From the NCBI GenBank assembly GCA_963716925.1, contig CAVQUX010000006.1, forward strand, positions 1,054,001 through 1,118,000: a stretch of DNA of 64,000 nucleotides, read 5' to 3'. Positions 1 through 8,914 of this stretch are shown piece by piece. The notes below the pieces were generated by a model, which worked only from the letters and a program-made list of their open reading frames with translations, ran no database searches and was not told where the DNA came from. The translations under genes were made by a program, and so were the position numbers. This stretch comes from DAISKN01 sp963716925. GTDB taxonomy: Bacteria; Acidobacteriota; Vicinamibacteria; Marinacidobacterales; SMYC01. Position 1 is the first letter of the stretch; each line of letters opens with the position of its first letter.

Positions 1-406
1 CGAAGCTTGCGATGTGACGGAGCCGCTCGTCGAGCCCCGCCTCGTCGATATTCCCCTTCAACCGGTCCACGATCGCCCGCGTCGTCCATTCCCGGAGGAA
101 GATCCCGATCCGGCCCTTGGCGGGAAGCGCACGCCAGTAGCGCCAGAACCGCGGCCGCTCCAGCTCCTCGTCCGAGGGCGCTTCGAAGACACTGGCTTCG
201 AGGTAGCGCGCGTCCATCCATTCGTGGAGCAGGTTCAAGAGCTCGGCGCAGCCGAGGCGGTCGGTGCCCGCGATGACCAGGACCACGGGAAAGTCCGCGT
301 CCCGGAGCTCGTACTGGACGGTGAGGACGCCGGTTCGAAGGACCGGCTCCTGCTTCTTGTATTGTTCCTTGCTCGTCACCCGTCCGAGCTCCGCGGTCTC
401 GAACAT
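1..406 (-). CDS. pap: Polyphosphate:AMP phosphotransferase, 5' part only (window edge)
   Basis: The first 135 or so residues of a cytosolic Pap/PPK2-family enzyme, which makes ADP from AMP and polyphosphate. The gene runs off the left edge, so the second half is unseen. Visible blocks are MFETAELGR at the start, FPVVLVIAGTDRLGC, NLLHEWMDARYLE and RFWRYWRALPAKGRIG; the HEWMD and FWRYWR blocks are typical of the Pap subgroup. The P-loop-like stretch ends in Cys instead of Lys, as expected if this is the non-catalytic first half of the tandem PPK2 protein (inference). The ATG lies 2 bp after the stop of the META lipoprotein gene, so the two are probably cotranscribed. Confidence 0.85.
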   Translation of the reverse strand, partial: MFETAELGRVTSKEQYKKQEPVLRTGVLTVQYELRDADFPVVLVIAGTDRLGCAELLNLLHEWMDARYLEASVFEAPSDEELERPRFWRYWRALPAKGRIGIFLREWTTRAIVDRLKGNIDEAGLDERLRHIASF

Positions 407-408
407 GC

Positions 409-870
409 CTACCGCGTGACCCGAACGAACCGGAGGGGCGTTTCCATTCCCTTCGAGTAGATCGAGAGAGTCGAGCCGTCGAGGGCGAACCGCTCGGCGC
501 TCTGCAACGCCTCCAGGTACTTCGCTTCCTGATTTCCGACGGGCTCGGCGCAGGCCATGCGAGTCGATGCCAGCGGTCCGAACGAGATCGACTCGCGCTC
601 GATCGCGACTGGACCGAAGAACCGATTGCAGGAGCCGTTGCCGGCGGCCCTCCCCTCCTCGGGGAACTCCAGCGTCGCCTCGACTCGATCGAGCACGCCG
701 ATGCCGCCGAGGTCCTCGAGCCGCCACGCGGTTCCCACGAGCCCGCCGGCGATCTCCGCGGGAGCCGTCACCCGGACGCCCGAGTCGGCGCCCTGCGGAC
801 TCTTCGCGCATCCGACGAGGAGAACCCCCGCGAGCCCCAGGACTTCGATCGCGGCGAAAGGTGTCGTCAC
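409..870 (-). CDS. META/HslJ-domain lipoprotein
   Basis: A 153-residue putative lipoprotein. I chose the GTG at 870 because GGGAG sits 5 nt upstream; a second GTG at 876 overlaps that site. The N-terminus has a hydrophobic segment followed by the lipobox LVGC. The rest resembles one META domain (HslJ/DUF306): GTAWRLEDLGG near the start, then a GNGSCNRFFG-type block, and SFGPLASTRMAC near the middle, which are hallmark META positions. META proteins are envelope proteins of poorly defined role, often linked to stress or antibiotic tolerance. It precedes pap by 2 bp, and it is divergent from the ParB-like gene across about 95 bp. Confidence 0.8.
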   Translation of the reverse strand: MTTPFAAIEVLGLAGVLLVGCAKSPQGADSGVRVTAPAEIAGGLVGTAWRLEDLGGIGVLDRVEATLEFPEEGRAAGNGSCNRFFGPVAIERESISFGPLASTRMACAEPVGNQEAKYLEALQSAERFALDGSTLSIYSKGMETPLRFVRVTR

Positions 871-965
871 ATTCACTCCCGAACTGCGTTCACATGCTAA
901 ACGCAAGCGTGGTGGGCCGCAAGGAAGCGTAGATTCTCCTCGACAAAGACCGCTCGTTGAGTACA

Positions 966-2108
966 ATGGTGCGTTTTTTGAAGCGAGGCGCGGGGAGCTT
1001 GTCCGAAATCGAAAGCACCAAGCCCGAGGACGGGGCCTTCTTCGAGCCGGAGTCGATGACCGGCCCCGACCTCTCCTTTCCCAGAGAAGGCCTCCCCCCC
1101 GACTACCGCATGCGGCACGAGCACTACGTGGACGAGCTCATCGCCGCCGGACGGATGCCCCAGCTCAGGCTCGTGCCGGTGAGCAAGATCGAGAGCTCGC
1201 TCCCGAACGCCGCCGAGGGGCTGGAGGGGCTGGTGGACTCCATCCAGGAGTTCGGAATTCTACAGCCCTTGCTGGTCCGCAGAGACCGGGGTCGATACGA
1301 GCTCTTGTCGGGGGCGAAGCGCCTCGCGGCGGCGTCGACCGCGGGGCTGAACGAGGTTCCGTGCCTGGTTCTCGAGGTCGACGAGATCGAAGCTCGACGG
1401 CTCGCTGAAGCTGCGAACCGCGGCGCCGCGCGACCGGCCGCGGCTCCCTCCTCGAGGACGGTTTGGAACGCTTCGGCGGCGGCCACCATCGAAGGAAGCC
1501 TCAACGCCATCCTCTCCGCCCTCGGCCTCCTCGATAAACCGGAGAACTCGCTTCGCGACCAGGTCGCGCTCGGACTCATCCGCTCCGAGGCTTTGAGGGC
1601 GTCGCGGCTGCTCCAGGGTCTGCGCCTCCTGGGCGGCGAGCGCCCTCTCGTTCGCCGCCCGCTCGACTTCGGCGCCCTGGTGAGCGACGTGCTCTCGGAG
1701 TCCGAGGAGGAACGGGCGTTCCTCGCGATCTCCCTCGACTCCGCGGTCGAGCAGCCCTGCTCCATTCGCGCGGACCGCGAGCTGGTGTCGATGGCGGTCG
1801 CGGGCGCGGTCGAGACGGTAATCTCGCTCCTGAGAATGAGCCGCGGCGCGGTGCTTCGAGTGCGCCTCTCCGGCAACATCCGTACGCGGGCGACGACCCT
1901 GCTCGTCTCCGAGGAATCCGTGCGGATGCCCACCTCTTCGTGGTCTCTGTGGTTCGACCCCAACTGGGAGAGTCGCCCTGGAGGAGAAGCCGCGGCGGTC
2001 GCGCTCCTGGCGGCGAGGCGCGCCGCGGAGCTCCATGGCGGGCGACTCGAGCTGACGCCTACCGAAAGCGGCGGCTTGCGGCTCTCGCTGAGCTTCCCCG
2101 AGGGCTAG
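966..2108 (+). CDS. ParB-like domain fused to a degenerate histidine-kinase module
   Basis: A 380-residue soluble fusion. Residues about 68-150 match a ParB/Srx N-terminal domain: VDSIQEFGILQPLLV, YELLSGAKRLAAA and EVPCLVLEVDE align with the usual EHGxxQPLxV, GERRxRA and VPxxV blocks, but GERR is GAKR and the ENIQR box is EAANR. Residues about 165-378 look like the DHp plus HATPase part of a sensor kinase: an N-box-like DRELVSMAVAGAVETVIS and a final RRAAELHGGRLEL. No phosphoacceptor His is evident in the helical region, and the N-box Asn is Glu. It may be a pseudokinase that acts by binding. A TTG at 957 is an alternative start. Its stop overlaps the convergent amidohydrolase stop (CTAG). 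Confidence 0.65.
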   Translation: MVRFLKRGAGSLSEIESTKPEDGAFFEPESMTGPDLSFPREGLPPDYRMRHEHYVDELIAAGRMPQLRLVPVSKIESSLPNAAEGLEGLVDSIQEFGILQPLLVRRDRGRYELLSGAKRLAAASTAGLNEVPCLVLEVDEIEARRLAEAANRGAARPAAAPSSRTVWNASAAATIEGSLNAILSALGLLDKPENSLRDQVALGLIRSEALRASRLLQGLRLLGGERPLVRRPLDFGALVSDVLSESEEERAFLAISLDSAVEQPCSIRADRELVSMAVAGAVETVISLLRMSRGAVLRVRLSGNIRTRATTLLVSEESVRMPTSSWSLWFDPNWESRPGGEAAAVALLAARRAAELHGGRLELTPTESGGLRLSLSFPEG

Positions 2109-3787
2109 CGCGACTCGTACTTCACTTCGCCGCCCACGATCGTATAAAGCACCTTCGCGTCGCGGATCTGGTCCTCGGCAACGGTCAGGATGTCCCTGGA
2201 CAGGACGGTCACGTCCGCGAGCTTCCCCACGGTGAGCGACCCCTTGATGTCCTCTTCGAAGGCGGCATAGGCGGCGCTCAGGGTGTAGGAACGGAGGGCC
2301 TCCTCGCGCGTCATCCTCTGCTCGGGATGAAACGTCTCCCCGTTCGCCATGCGCCTCGTGACCGACGCGTAGAAGCTGGCGATGGGGTCGACGTCCTCGA
2401 CGGGGGCGTCGGTACCGTTGGTGACTACCGCGCCCGAATCCAGAAGGCTCCGCCACGCATAGGCGCCTTCCCTCGCCCGCTTCTCTCCGAGCTTCGGAGC
2501 CACCCACGGGCCGTCCGAGGTGGCGTGGACCCCCTGCATGGAGGCGATGACTCCGAGCTTTCCGAAGCGCGGAATGTCGTCAGGATGGAGATGCTGGGAG
2601 TGCTCGACGCGGAACCGGACGTCCTTTCGCTGCGGATGGCGGGCGAAAGCCGCTTCGAACAGATCGAGCGTCTCCCGGTTTCCTCGATCGCCGATGGCGT
2701 GCACGCACAGCTGGAAGTCGTGTCGAAGGGCGAGATCCGCGGTCCGGGAGATCTCCTCCGGCGTCTGGGTGTTGAGGCCGGAAGTATCGGGCTTGTCGGC
2801 GTAGGGCTCGAGAAGCCAGGCTCCGTGTGAGCCGAGCGCCCCGTCGATCATCTTCTTGATCGCGCGCACCGTGAGCCGATGGTCGCCCACGTTCACCATC
2901 TTGTACAAGGGCAGCGCGAGCGCGAGCGCGTCGTTCGGCTCCGCGATCATGACCCAGAGCCTGAGGTCGAGAGCGCCTTCCTGTGCGAGCTTCTTGTAGA
3001 GGTCGATGGCGGCGAACGAGGAGCCCGCGTCCTGGAAGCTCGTGATGCCCTTCGACAGGCACTCCTTCGCCGCGAGCTCCACCTTCTTCCGCTCGCGGGA
3101 CTCGACGAAATCGCGCGGCATCCGGACCAGCTCCTGGGCGCGCTCCCGCAGGAAGCCCGTCGGGTTGCCCTTCTGGTCCTTCACGATCGTGCCCCCCGGG
3201 GGGTCGGGAGTCTTTCCGTCGATGTTCGAGAGCTCCATCGCTTTCTGGTTCACGAACACCCCGTGACCGCTCGCGTGCTCCAGAACCACGGGATTCTCGG
3301 GAGACGCTTTCGAGAGCGCGTCATGGGTCGGGACTCCGTCGACGCTTCCCTCCGGGACCGAGTCCCACTTCTCCTGGTGCCAGCCGCGCCCCTCGATCCA
3401 TACGCCCGGCTCGCTTTCCTCGGCGGCGTCCCCTACCGCTTTCACGATCTCTTCCCAGCTGCGAGCCGTCCCGAGCTTGAGCCGCATCTCCGCGGCGCCG
3501 ATCCACAGGAAATGCCCGTGTCCCTCGATGAGCCCGGGAACCGCGAGGGTCCCCGCGAGATCGATGACCCGGGTCGAAGGCCCGATGAACGGCGCGACCT
3601 CCTGTTCGGTGCCCACGGCCACGATGACGCCGCCGCGGGCGGCGAGCGCCCTCGCTTCCGGCCGGGCGTCGTCGACGGTCACGATCTTGCCGTTGCGGAG
3701 CACGAGATCCGCGGGCGGCGTCTGCGCGAGCGCGAGAGACGAGAAGAGGACGAGCGCGAGAGCGGGAGTGGCGAGGTTGCGGTTCAT
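2105..3787 (-). CDS. Exported amidohydrolase, YtcJ/metal-dependent type
   Basis: A 560-residue protein starting at MNRNLATP with a signal peptide (ALALVLFSSLALAQ); AGGAGG lies just upstream of this ATG, which rules out the longer frame start. It belongs to the amidohydrolase superfamily, YtcJ branch: LVLRNGKIVTVDD beta-sandwich start, metal-binding HxH in GLIEGHGHFLW, later EHSQHLHPDD and the catalytic Asp in TNGTDAPVEDVDP. These enzymes hydrolyse C-N bonds of cyclic amides, ureas or N-acyl compounds; the substrate is unknown. The exported form and the divergent permease (start 89 bp away) would suit scavenging of a nitrogen compound, which is inference. Confidence 0.85.
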   Translation of the reverse strand: MNRNLATPALALVLFSSLALAQTPPADLVLRNGKIVTVDDARPEARALAARGGVIVAVGTEQEVAPFIGPSTRVIDLAGTLAVPGLIEGHGHFLWIGAAEMRLKLGTARSWEEIVKAVGDAAEESEPGVWIEGRGWHQEKWDSVPEGSVDGVPTHDALSKASPENPVVLEHASGHGVFVNQKAMELSNIDGKTPDPPGGTIVKDQKGNPTGFLRERAQELVRMPRDFVESRERKKVELAAKECLSKGITSFQDAGSSFAAIDLYKKLAQEGALDLRLWVMIAEPNDALALALPLYKMVNVGDHRLTVRAIKKMIDGALGSHGAWLLEPYADKPDTSGLNTQTPEEISRTADLALRHDFQLCVHAIGDRGNRETLDLFEAAFARHPQRKDVRFRVEHSQHLHPDDIPRFGKLGVIASMQGVHATSDGPWVAPKLGEKRAREGAYAWRSLLDSGAVVTNGTDAPVEDVDPIASFYASVTRRMANGETFHPEQRMTREEALRSYTLSAAYAAFEEDIKGSLTVGKLADVTVLSRDILTVAEDQIRDAKVLYTIVGGEVKYESR

Positions 3788-3876
3788 GGAGCCTCCTGAG
3801 TGAGACGGATTGTATCCAAGAACTCGCGGGGATCCGCGCCGCACTCGAGGTTTTCGGATAGAATCCCGCCCCGTCG

Positions 3877-5226
3877 ATGGTCACCGCCGAAAGCTCGGCT
3901 TTGAGACGTCAACTCGGCCTCGCGGCCGTGATGGCCTTGGTCATGGGCGACATGCTCGGCTCGGGCATCTTCTTCACGCCGGGCACGCTCGCCGCGGTGG
4001 CGCAGGCCAATTGGCAGGTCTACTTCATCTGGGCGCTCTGCGGTCTCATTGTCCTCTGCGGCGCGCTGACGTTGGGAGAGCTGGCCTCCCTCCTCCCGAA
4101 AGCGGGCGCGAGCTACCACATCATCGGCGAGGGTTTTGGTCCGGGATGGGGGTTCGTCAAGGCGTGGATGGAAAGCTGCGTGAGCGCTCCCGGCTCCATC
4201 GCCTCGATCGCCATCGTGTTCGGGGAGCTGCTCAGCGGCTTCCTCGGTGAAGGCTCGCCCCAAGTCCTGGGAATCGGCGCCGTCGCCCTCTTCGCCGGAA
4301 TCAACCTGTTGGGAGTCCGCTGGGGAGGCCGAACGCAGGTTGCGCTCACCGCGATCAAGATCGCGGGGCTCCTCGCTCTCGTCTTCGGGAGCTACGTCCT
4401 CGCGGAGCGGGTGGCGCCTTCGGCCACGGGCCTGCCCTCGACCGGTGGCCCGCTCTCGTTCCTGCGCTTCGTGGGTCTCGGCGTCGCGGCGGTGCTCTTC
4501 ACCTACGACGGATGGATCGACGTGTCCCACGTGGCCGGCGAGGTCTCGGAGCCGAACCGGACGCTGCCGCGGGGACTCACTCTCGGCGTTCTCGGGGTCA
4601 CCCTCCTCTACCTCGTGATGAACGACGCGTTCCTCAGAGTGATGCCTCTCGACCAGATGCGGGAAGAGGGAGCCACGGTGGGCACGAGGCTCGCGATCGC
4701 GACCTTCGGCGACGTGGGCGGACAGGTGGTCTCGGGGCTCATCTTGATCTCCATCTTCGGCGCCCTCGGGGGCCTGGTGATGACGATCCCGAGGCTGGTA
4801 TACGCCGCGAGCGCCGAGTACGAGGTTTCGACCCGGGGGCGAAGCGGACACCGCTTCTTCGACAGACTCGCCTACGTCTCCCCACGGACCAACGCTCCCG
4901 CCGCCGCGATCCTTTTCTGCGCCGTGCTCGCGACCGTCGCCATTCTTTTTTTCGGCACCTTCGAGCGTCTCGTAGCGTTCATCGTCGTCCCGCTGCAGTT
5001 CACGAACATCCTCATGGTGGCCGCCGTCTTCCGACTTCGAAAGCGCGCGCACCCCAGCCCGGACCACTACCTCACGCCGGGCTATCCCTTCGTGCCCCTC
5101 ATCTTCATCGTGGTGATGAGCCTCCTCCTGGTGAACGCCATCGTCTTCAATCCACGCGATACGCTGATGGGAGTCGCCCTCACCGCTCTCGCGGTCCCGG
5201 TGTACCTTTGGATCCGGAAGGGATAG
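3877..5226 (+). CDS. APC-family amino acid permease
   Basis: A 449-residue inner-membrane transporter with about 12 hydrophobic segments. The start LGLAAVMALVMGDMLGSGIF is the conserved APC first helix with the unwound GSGI substrate-binding motif, followed by the family's ELASLLPKAG. It most resembles the LAT/SteT-like amino-acid exchanger group, but the substrate cannot be read from sequence. There is no Shine-Dalgarno before the ATG; a TAGAAT box at 3859-3864 lies 12 nt upstream, so the transcript may be nearly leaderless. The phosphopantetheinyl transferase gene begins 6 bp after its stop. Confidence 0.85.
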   Translation: MVTAESSALRRQLGLAAVMALVMGDMLGSGIFFTPGTLAAVAQANWQVYFIWALCGLIVLCGALTLGELASLLPKAGASYHIIGEGFGPGWGFVKAWMESCVSAPGSIASIAIVFGELLSGFLGEGSPQVLGIGAVALFAGINLLGVRWGGRTQVALTAIKIAGLLALVFGSYVLAERVAPSATGLPSTGGPLSFLRFVGLGVAAVLFTYDGWIDVSHVAGEVSEPNRTLPRGLTLGVLGVTLLYLVMNDAFLRVMPLDQMREEGATVGTRLAIATFGDVGGQVVSGLILISIFGALGGLVMTIPRLVYAASAEYEVSTRGRSGHRFFDRLAYVSPRTNAPAAAILFCAVLATVAILFFGTFERLVAFIVVPLQFTNILMVAAVFRLRKRAHPSPDHYLTPGYPFVPLIFIVVMSLLLVNAIVFNPRDTLMGVALTALAVPVYLWIRKG

Positions 5227-5232
5227 GAAGGT

Positions 5233-5980
5233 ATGACGGCCGAAACGCTTCCCGAGGACGAGGCGCACCTGTGGATCGCCCGGCCCGGCGAGATCCGCGA
5301 CCCCGAGCTCATCGTCGCGTACGACGCTCTCTTGACGGAGGACGAACGGGCGAAAGTGTCGCGCTACCGCTTCGAGAAGGATCGCCACACGTCCCTCGTG
5401 ACCCGCGCCCTGGTGAGAACGGTGCTGTCTCGATACGCCGCCGCGTCTCCTGGGGACTGGCGCTTCGTGGCGAACGAGTTCGGGAGACCGGAGATTTCCG
5501 AACCGAGCGAGGAGCGCTCCCTGAGGTTCAACCTTTCTCATACCCGGGGGCTCGTCGTCTGTCTCGTGAGCCGCGACCGCGAGGTGGGGGTCGACGTGGA
5601 GGACCGGACCCGCGGTGGAGATCTCCTCGACGTCGCCGACCGATTCTTCTCCCCCTTCGAGGTGAAAGCACTCAGGGCGCTCCCGCCCGCCGAGCAGATG
5701 GATCGGTTCTTCCTGTACTGGACGCTCAAGGAGTCTTACATCAAGGCGCGGGGAATGGGACTCGCCCTTTCACTCTCCGCGTTCTCCTTCGACCTCGACG
5801 CCCCGGGGAACGGAGTCCGCGTCCTCTTCGATCCGAGCCTCGGCGACGACCCCCAGAGGTGGCAGTTTCTCGGTGATGAGCTACGGCCGCCGCCACGCGA
5901 TCGCCGCCGGCGTCGAGTCGAAGCGCGGTGGGGACGTCCGGATCGTGCTGCGGGAGACCGTCCCTTTACTTCGGCCCTGA
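5233..5980 (+). CDS. 4'-phosphopantetheinyl transferase, Sfp type (frameshifted near 3' end)
   Basis: Transfers 4'-phosphopantetheine from CoA to carrier proteins of fatty-acid, polyketide or peptide synthases. Sfp hallmarks are present: NLSHTRGLVVCLV, GVDVEDR with the magnesium Asp and Glu, and WTLKESYIKARGMGL. The reading frame breaks near 5868. Frame one runs out as arginine-rich nonsense, whereas one base further gives SYGRRHAIAAGVES, the expected HAxA-type C-terminal strand, ending at a TGA at 5978-5980. Total length is one base over a multiple of three (about 248 aa if repaired), so an extra base, real or artefactual, is indicated. Its end overlaps by 15 bp the convergent PptH-like phosphoesterase gene. 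Confidence 0.85.
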
Positions 5981-6787
5981 CGGCCCCGGGAGGATCTCCC
6001 TCAGGTAGGAGTCGATGCGGGATTCCGGGTCCCAGTGGCGAGGGTAGCCGAGAGACACTTCCTCGAACCGGACGCCGTCGATCCAATCGGTCGAGCGTAC
6101 ATGAAGGTGCCCCGAGACCACCACCTTGGCGCGAAACCGGAGGTGCCAGTCCTCGGTGCGCTTGGTGCCGCACCAGATCGAGAATCGCGGAATACGCCAG
6201 AGGCGCACCAGCTCTTCCCTCAACGGGAAGTGATTGATGAGAACCACGGGCAGGGATCCGGTCTCCCCCGCGAGTCTCTTCTCGGCCTCCTCGCAGCGCG
6301 CGGCGCACCAGGCTTCGATGCTCTCGTGGGGCCGCGGATCGAGGAAGCGCTCGTCGGCGCAGACGATACCGGACTCCGCCGCCCAGGCGATCGCCCGCTC
6401 CCGGCTCACGTGCGCCGGACGAAAGCTGTAGTCGTAGAGCAGGAATAACGGCGCCAGCACCGCGGGGCCTCCCTCGCCCTCCCAGACCACGTAGGGATCC
6501 TCCGGCGTCAGGACGCCGTAGCTCCGGCAGAGCGCGACCAGGGCCTGGTACTTCTCCACCCCTCTCGGCCCGTCGCCGTTCGTCCAGAGCTCGTGGTTTC
6601 CGGGCACCCAGATGGCGCGGGCGAATCTCGACGTCGCGGCTTCGAGAGCGATCTCCAGGTGATGAAGCGATTCACCGACGTCCCCGCCGAGAATCAGCCA
6701 GTCCTGGGGATGCGATCCCAGGTCCTTCAGAGCGTCGCGATTCTCGCGGTGACCGAGGTGGAGATCGCTGATGGCGTAGAGCCGCAT
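5966..6787 (-). CDS. PptH-like metallophosphoesterase
   Basis: A 273-residue calcineurin-like phosphoesterase with the full metal set: ISDLHLGH, GGDVGE, GNHELW, INHF and SGHLHV. Beyond those general motifs it carries IWVPGNHELWT, LLYDYSFRP, FSIWCGTKRTEDWH and VRFEEVSLGYPRHW, which match my knowledge of mycobacterial PptH (Rv2795c), the hydrolase that strips phosphopantetheine from acyl carrier proteins. In mycobacteria pptH is cotranscribed with the transferase gene pptT; here the pair is tail-to-tail with a 15-bp overlap. I infer it antagonises the neighbouring transferase. A generic MPE is the fallback call. Confidence 0.8.
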   Translation of the reverse strand: MRLYAISDLHLGHRENRDALKDLGSHPQDWLILGGDVGESLHHLEIALEAATSRFARAIWVPGNHELWTNGDGPRGVEKYQALVALCRSYGVLTPEDPYVVWEGEGGPAVLAPLFLLYDYSFRPAHVSRERAIAWAAESGIVCADERFLDPRPHESIEAWCAARCEEAEKRLAGETGSLPVVLINHFPLREELVRLWRIPRFSIWCGTKRTEDWHLRFRAKVVVSGHLHVRSTDWIDGVRFEEVSLGYPRHWDPESRIDSYLREILPGPSGPK

Positions 6788-6802
6788 CTTTCGAGGATAC
6801 CT

Positions 6803-6808
6803 TATAAT
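6803..6808 (+). promoter_or_regulatory. TATAAT -10 box of the M24 peptidase gene
   Basis: A perfect TATAAT lies 29 nt before the ATG at 6838 and is followed by AAAGGAGAT, a strong Shine-Dalgarno. No good -35 match is visible at the expected spacing; that position falls in the start of the divergent phosphoesterase gene. The two divergent genes share only 50 bp, so their promoters must overlap. Confidence 0.5.
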
Positions 6809-6837
6809 GTCGCGAGCACTCTAAAAGGAGATCCACG

Positions 6838-8109
6838 ATGTGCATCGATCGTAGAGGTTTCATGCAGGTCGCCGCCGGCGCCGCTTCCCTCGCGCTTCTT
6901 CCCGCGCGGGAGTCGGCGGCCGAGGAAGCCGCGCTCCCGGACGCGGTGAAGAACCTGAAGAACCGGCTCGACGGCGTCGAGCCCATCACCGACGAGGAGC
7001 GCAAGGGCCGCATCGCCAAGGCGCAGCGGCTGATGAAGGAGAGCGGGCTCGGGGCGGTGTACGTCGAATCAGGTTCCAGCCTCTTCTATTACACCGGCGT
7101 GCGGTGGGGCCGGAGCGAGCGGATGTTCGCCATGGTGATCCCCGTGGAAGGAGACCCCGCCTGGGTCTGTCCGGCTTTCGAGGAAGAGCGCGCCAAGGAG
7201 CTCATTCGTTTCGGAAACGACATCCGCACGTGGGAGGAGCACGAGAGCCCCTATCGGCTGGTGGCGCAGATTCTTTCCGACCGCGGCGTCCGGACCGGGA
7301 AGATGGGCATCGAGGAGACCACCCGGTTCTTCTTCGTCGATGGCATTCAGAAAGAGAGTCCCGGGCTCGAGATGGTGAGCGGCGACCCGGTGACCGTGGG
7401 CTGCAGAATCATCAAGTCCAAAGCCGAGCTCGCTCTGATGAAGCGCGCGAACGAGATCACCGTCGAAGCCTATCGCGCCGCGGTCGAGTCGTTGAAGGAG
7501 GGCATGACCCACAACGAGGTCTCCGGGATCATCGCCGCGGCCCACACCGCGATGGGGGTCGAGGGCGGCGCCGGCGTGCAGTTCGGAGAGTTCAGCGCCT
7601 TCCCCCACGGGAGCAGCAAGCCCCAGAAGCTCAAGGAAGGAGACATCGTCATGATGGACGGCGGCTGCGCCGTCGAGGGCTACCGCAGCGACGTCACGCG
7701 GACCGTGGTTTTCGGAAAGCCGACCGACCGTCAGCGAAAGATCTGGGACCTCGAGAAGAAGGCGCAGGACGCCGCCCGCGACGCGGTGCGCCCGGGGGTT
7801 CCCTGCGAAGCGGTCGACGCCGCGGCCCGAACGGTCATCGTCGACGCCGGATTCGGCCCCGGCTACAAACACTTCACGCACCGTGTGGGGCATGGCATCG
7901 GGCTCGACGGCCACGAGTGGACGTACCTCGTCCCGGGAAACAAGATGCCCCTCGCTCCGGGAATGTGCTTCAGCAACGAGCCGGGCGTCTATATCTACGG
8001 CGAGTTCGGCGTCCGCCTCGAGGACTGCTTCTTCGTGACCGAGGACGGAGGCGAGCTCTTCACGAAGCAGAGCCCGTCGATCGACGATCCCTTCGGAAAG
8101 GCCGCGTAG
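6838..8109 (+). CDS. Tat-exported M24-family Xaa-Pro peptidase
   Basis: A 423-residue metallopeptidase of the creatinase/prolidase fold. The N-terminus has a twin-arginine motif (DRRGFMQ) and an alanine-rich hydrophobic stretch, so export by Tat, already folded with metal, is predicted. The C-terminal pita-bread domain has all five ligands: MMDGGCAVEGYRSDVTR (two Asp), HRVGHGIGLDGHE (His), SNEPGVY (Glu) and VRLEDCFFV (Glu). Expected activity is removal of an N-terminal residue before proline, or hydrolysis of a related small amide. It stands alone, with its own TATAAT promoter and AAGGAG ribosome site. Confidence 0.88.
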   Translation: MCIDRRGFMQVAAGAASLALLPARESAAEEAALPDAVKNLKNRLDGVEPITDEERKGRIAKAQRLMKESGLGAVYVESGSSLFYYTGVRWGRSERMFAMVIPVEGDPAWVCPAFEEERAKELIRFGNDIRTWEEHESPYRLVAQILSDRGVRTGKMGIEETTRFFFVDGIQKESPGLEMVSGDPVTVGCRIIKSKAELALMKRANEITVEAYRAAVESLKEGMTHNEVSGIIAAAHTAMGVEGGAGVQFGEFSAFPHGSSKPQKLKEGDIVMMDGGCAVEGYRSDVTRTVVFGKPTDRQRKIWDLEKKAQDAARDAVRPGVPCEAVDAAARTVIVDAGFGPGYKHFTHRVGHGIGLDGHEWTYLVPGNKMPLAPGMCFSNEPGVYIYGEFGVRLEDCFFVTEDGGELFTKQSPSIDDPFGKAA

Positions 8110-8237
8110 CCCGGAGGGCGCAGATTCGCGCGCTATCGACGGAGACAAGCCGAACCCGGTTCATCGGGCTAGGGTGATTCTCGCCATGGCGGGGATCGCT
8201 TCTCTCCTCGTGCACCTGGCGCCGCTGTGACGAAACC

Positions 8238-8876
8238 CTACGAGAATCGAGCCGAGTAGTCCTCGCGGCTGCGGCGGATGGCTTCGTGGGCCTCTTCGCG
8301 GCCGTAGCTTTCGGTGATTTCGACGACGCGGTCCTCGCGATCCGGCGACATTTTGTAGGTCAGGAAGTAATGCTGGAGGCGGGTGACCAGCGCCGCGGGA
8401 ACCTGTGATAGGTCGGTCAACGCTCCAAACGCCGCGTCTCCCTGCAGCACGGCGACGATCTTGTCGTCCGCTTCCTCCGCATCGATCATGCGCAGGCCGC
8501 CGATGGGAATCGCCCGCACCAGGATGTCACCATGGGTGACGGTCTTTTCCGTCAACACGCAGATGTCCATCGGATCCCCGTCGCCAATGAGGTTCGGCCG
8601 CCCGGTCCGCTCCCGGCAGAGGGCCGCGACCCGCTCATCGCAGAGCGTCCGGGGGATGAATCCGTAGAGGGTTGGGCATACGTTGCTGTACTGCTGAGGG
8701 CGATCCATCCGCAGAATGCCGGAGACCTTGTCCACCTCGTACTTGACGGTGTCGGTTGGCACGATCTCGATGTAGGCGGTGACCACCGCGGGGAGCCCGC
8801 CGCCGGGATCGACTCCGTGCCACGGGTGCGCCCGATGGGGCGCGGCGGTGAGCCCGTCGTTCTTGTCGCTCGCCAT
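8238..8876 (-). CDS. Family I inorganic pyrophosphatase-like protein
   Basis: A 212-residue protein with the soluble pyrophosphatase core: an N-terminal EIVPTDTVKYEVDK (the basic-residue strand), QYSNVCPTLYGFIPRT (family form YPxNYGFIPxT) and the signature DGDPMDICVL with its metal-binding Asp residues. It hydrolyses pyrophosphate to drive biosynthesis in the cytosol. The usual PANYGFIP is altered to CPTLYGFIP, so it belongs to a divergent subgroup, slightly longer than E. coli Ppa (176 aa). The 38-bp gap to the M28 gene start-side neighbour suggests it could be the last gene of a minus-strand unit. Confidence 0.85.
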   Translation of the reverse strand: MASDKNDGLTAAPHRAHPWHGVDPGGGLPAVVTAYIEIVPTDTVKYEVDKVSGILRMDRPQQYSNVCPTLYGFIPRTLCDERVAALCRERTGRPNLIGDGDPMDICVLTEKTVTHGDILVRAIPIGGLRMIDAEEADDKIVAVLQGDAAFGALTDLSQVPAALVTRLQHYFLTYKMSPDREDRVVEITESYGREEAHEAIRRSREDYSARFS

Positions 8877-8914
8877 GGAGCGAGGGTAGCACGGCGCGAC
8901 CCGCCGCTTCCCAT

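Noticed and set aside
3784..5541. 585-codon minus-strand open frame opposite the amino-acid permease
   Set aside because: Arg/Glu/His-rich, low-complexity translation typical of antisense to a GC-rich gene.
8110..8237. Short open frames between the M24 and pyrophosphatase genes
   Set aside because: The longest (about 14 codons, ATG at 8186) has no ribosome site or conservation signal I can see.
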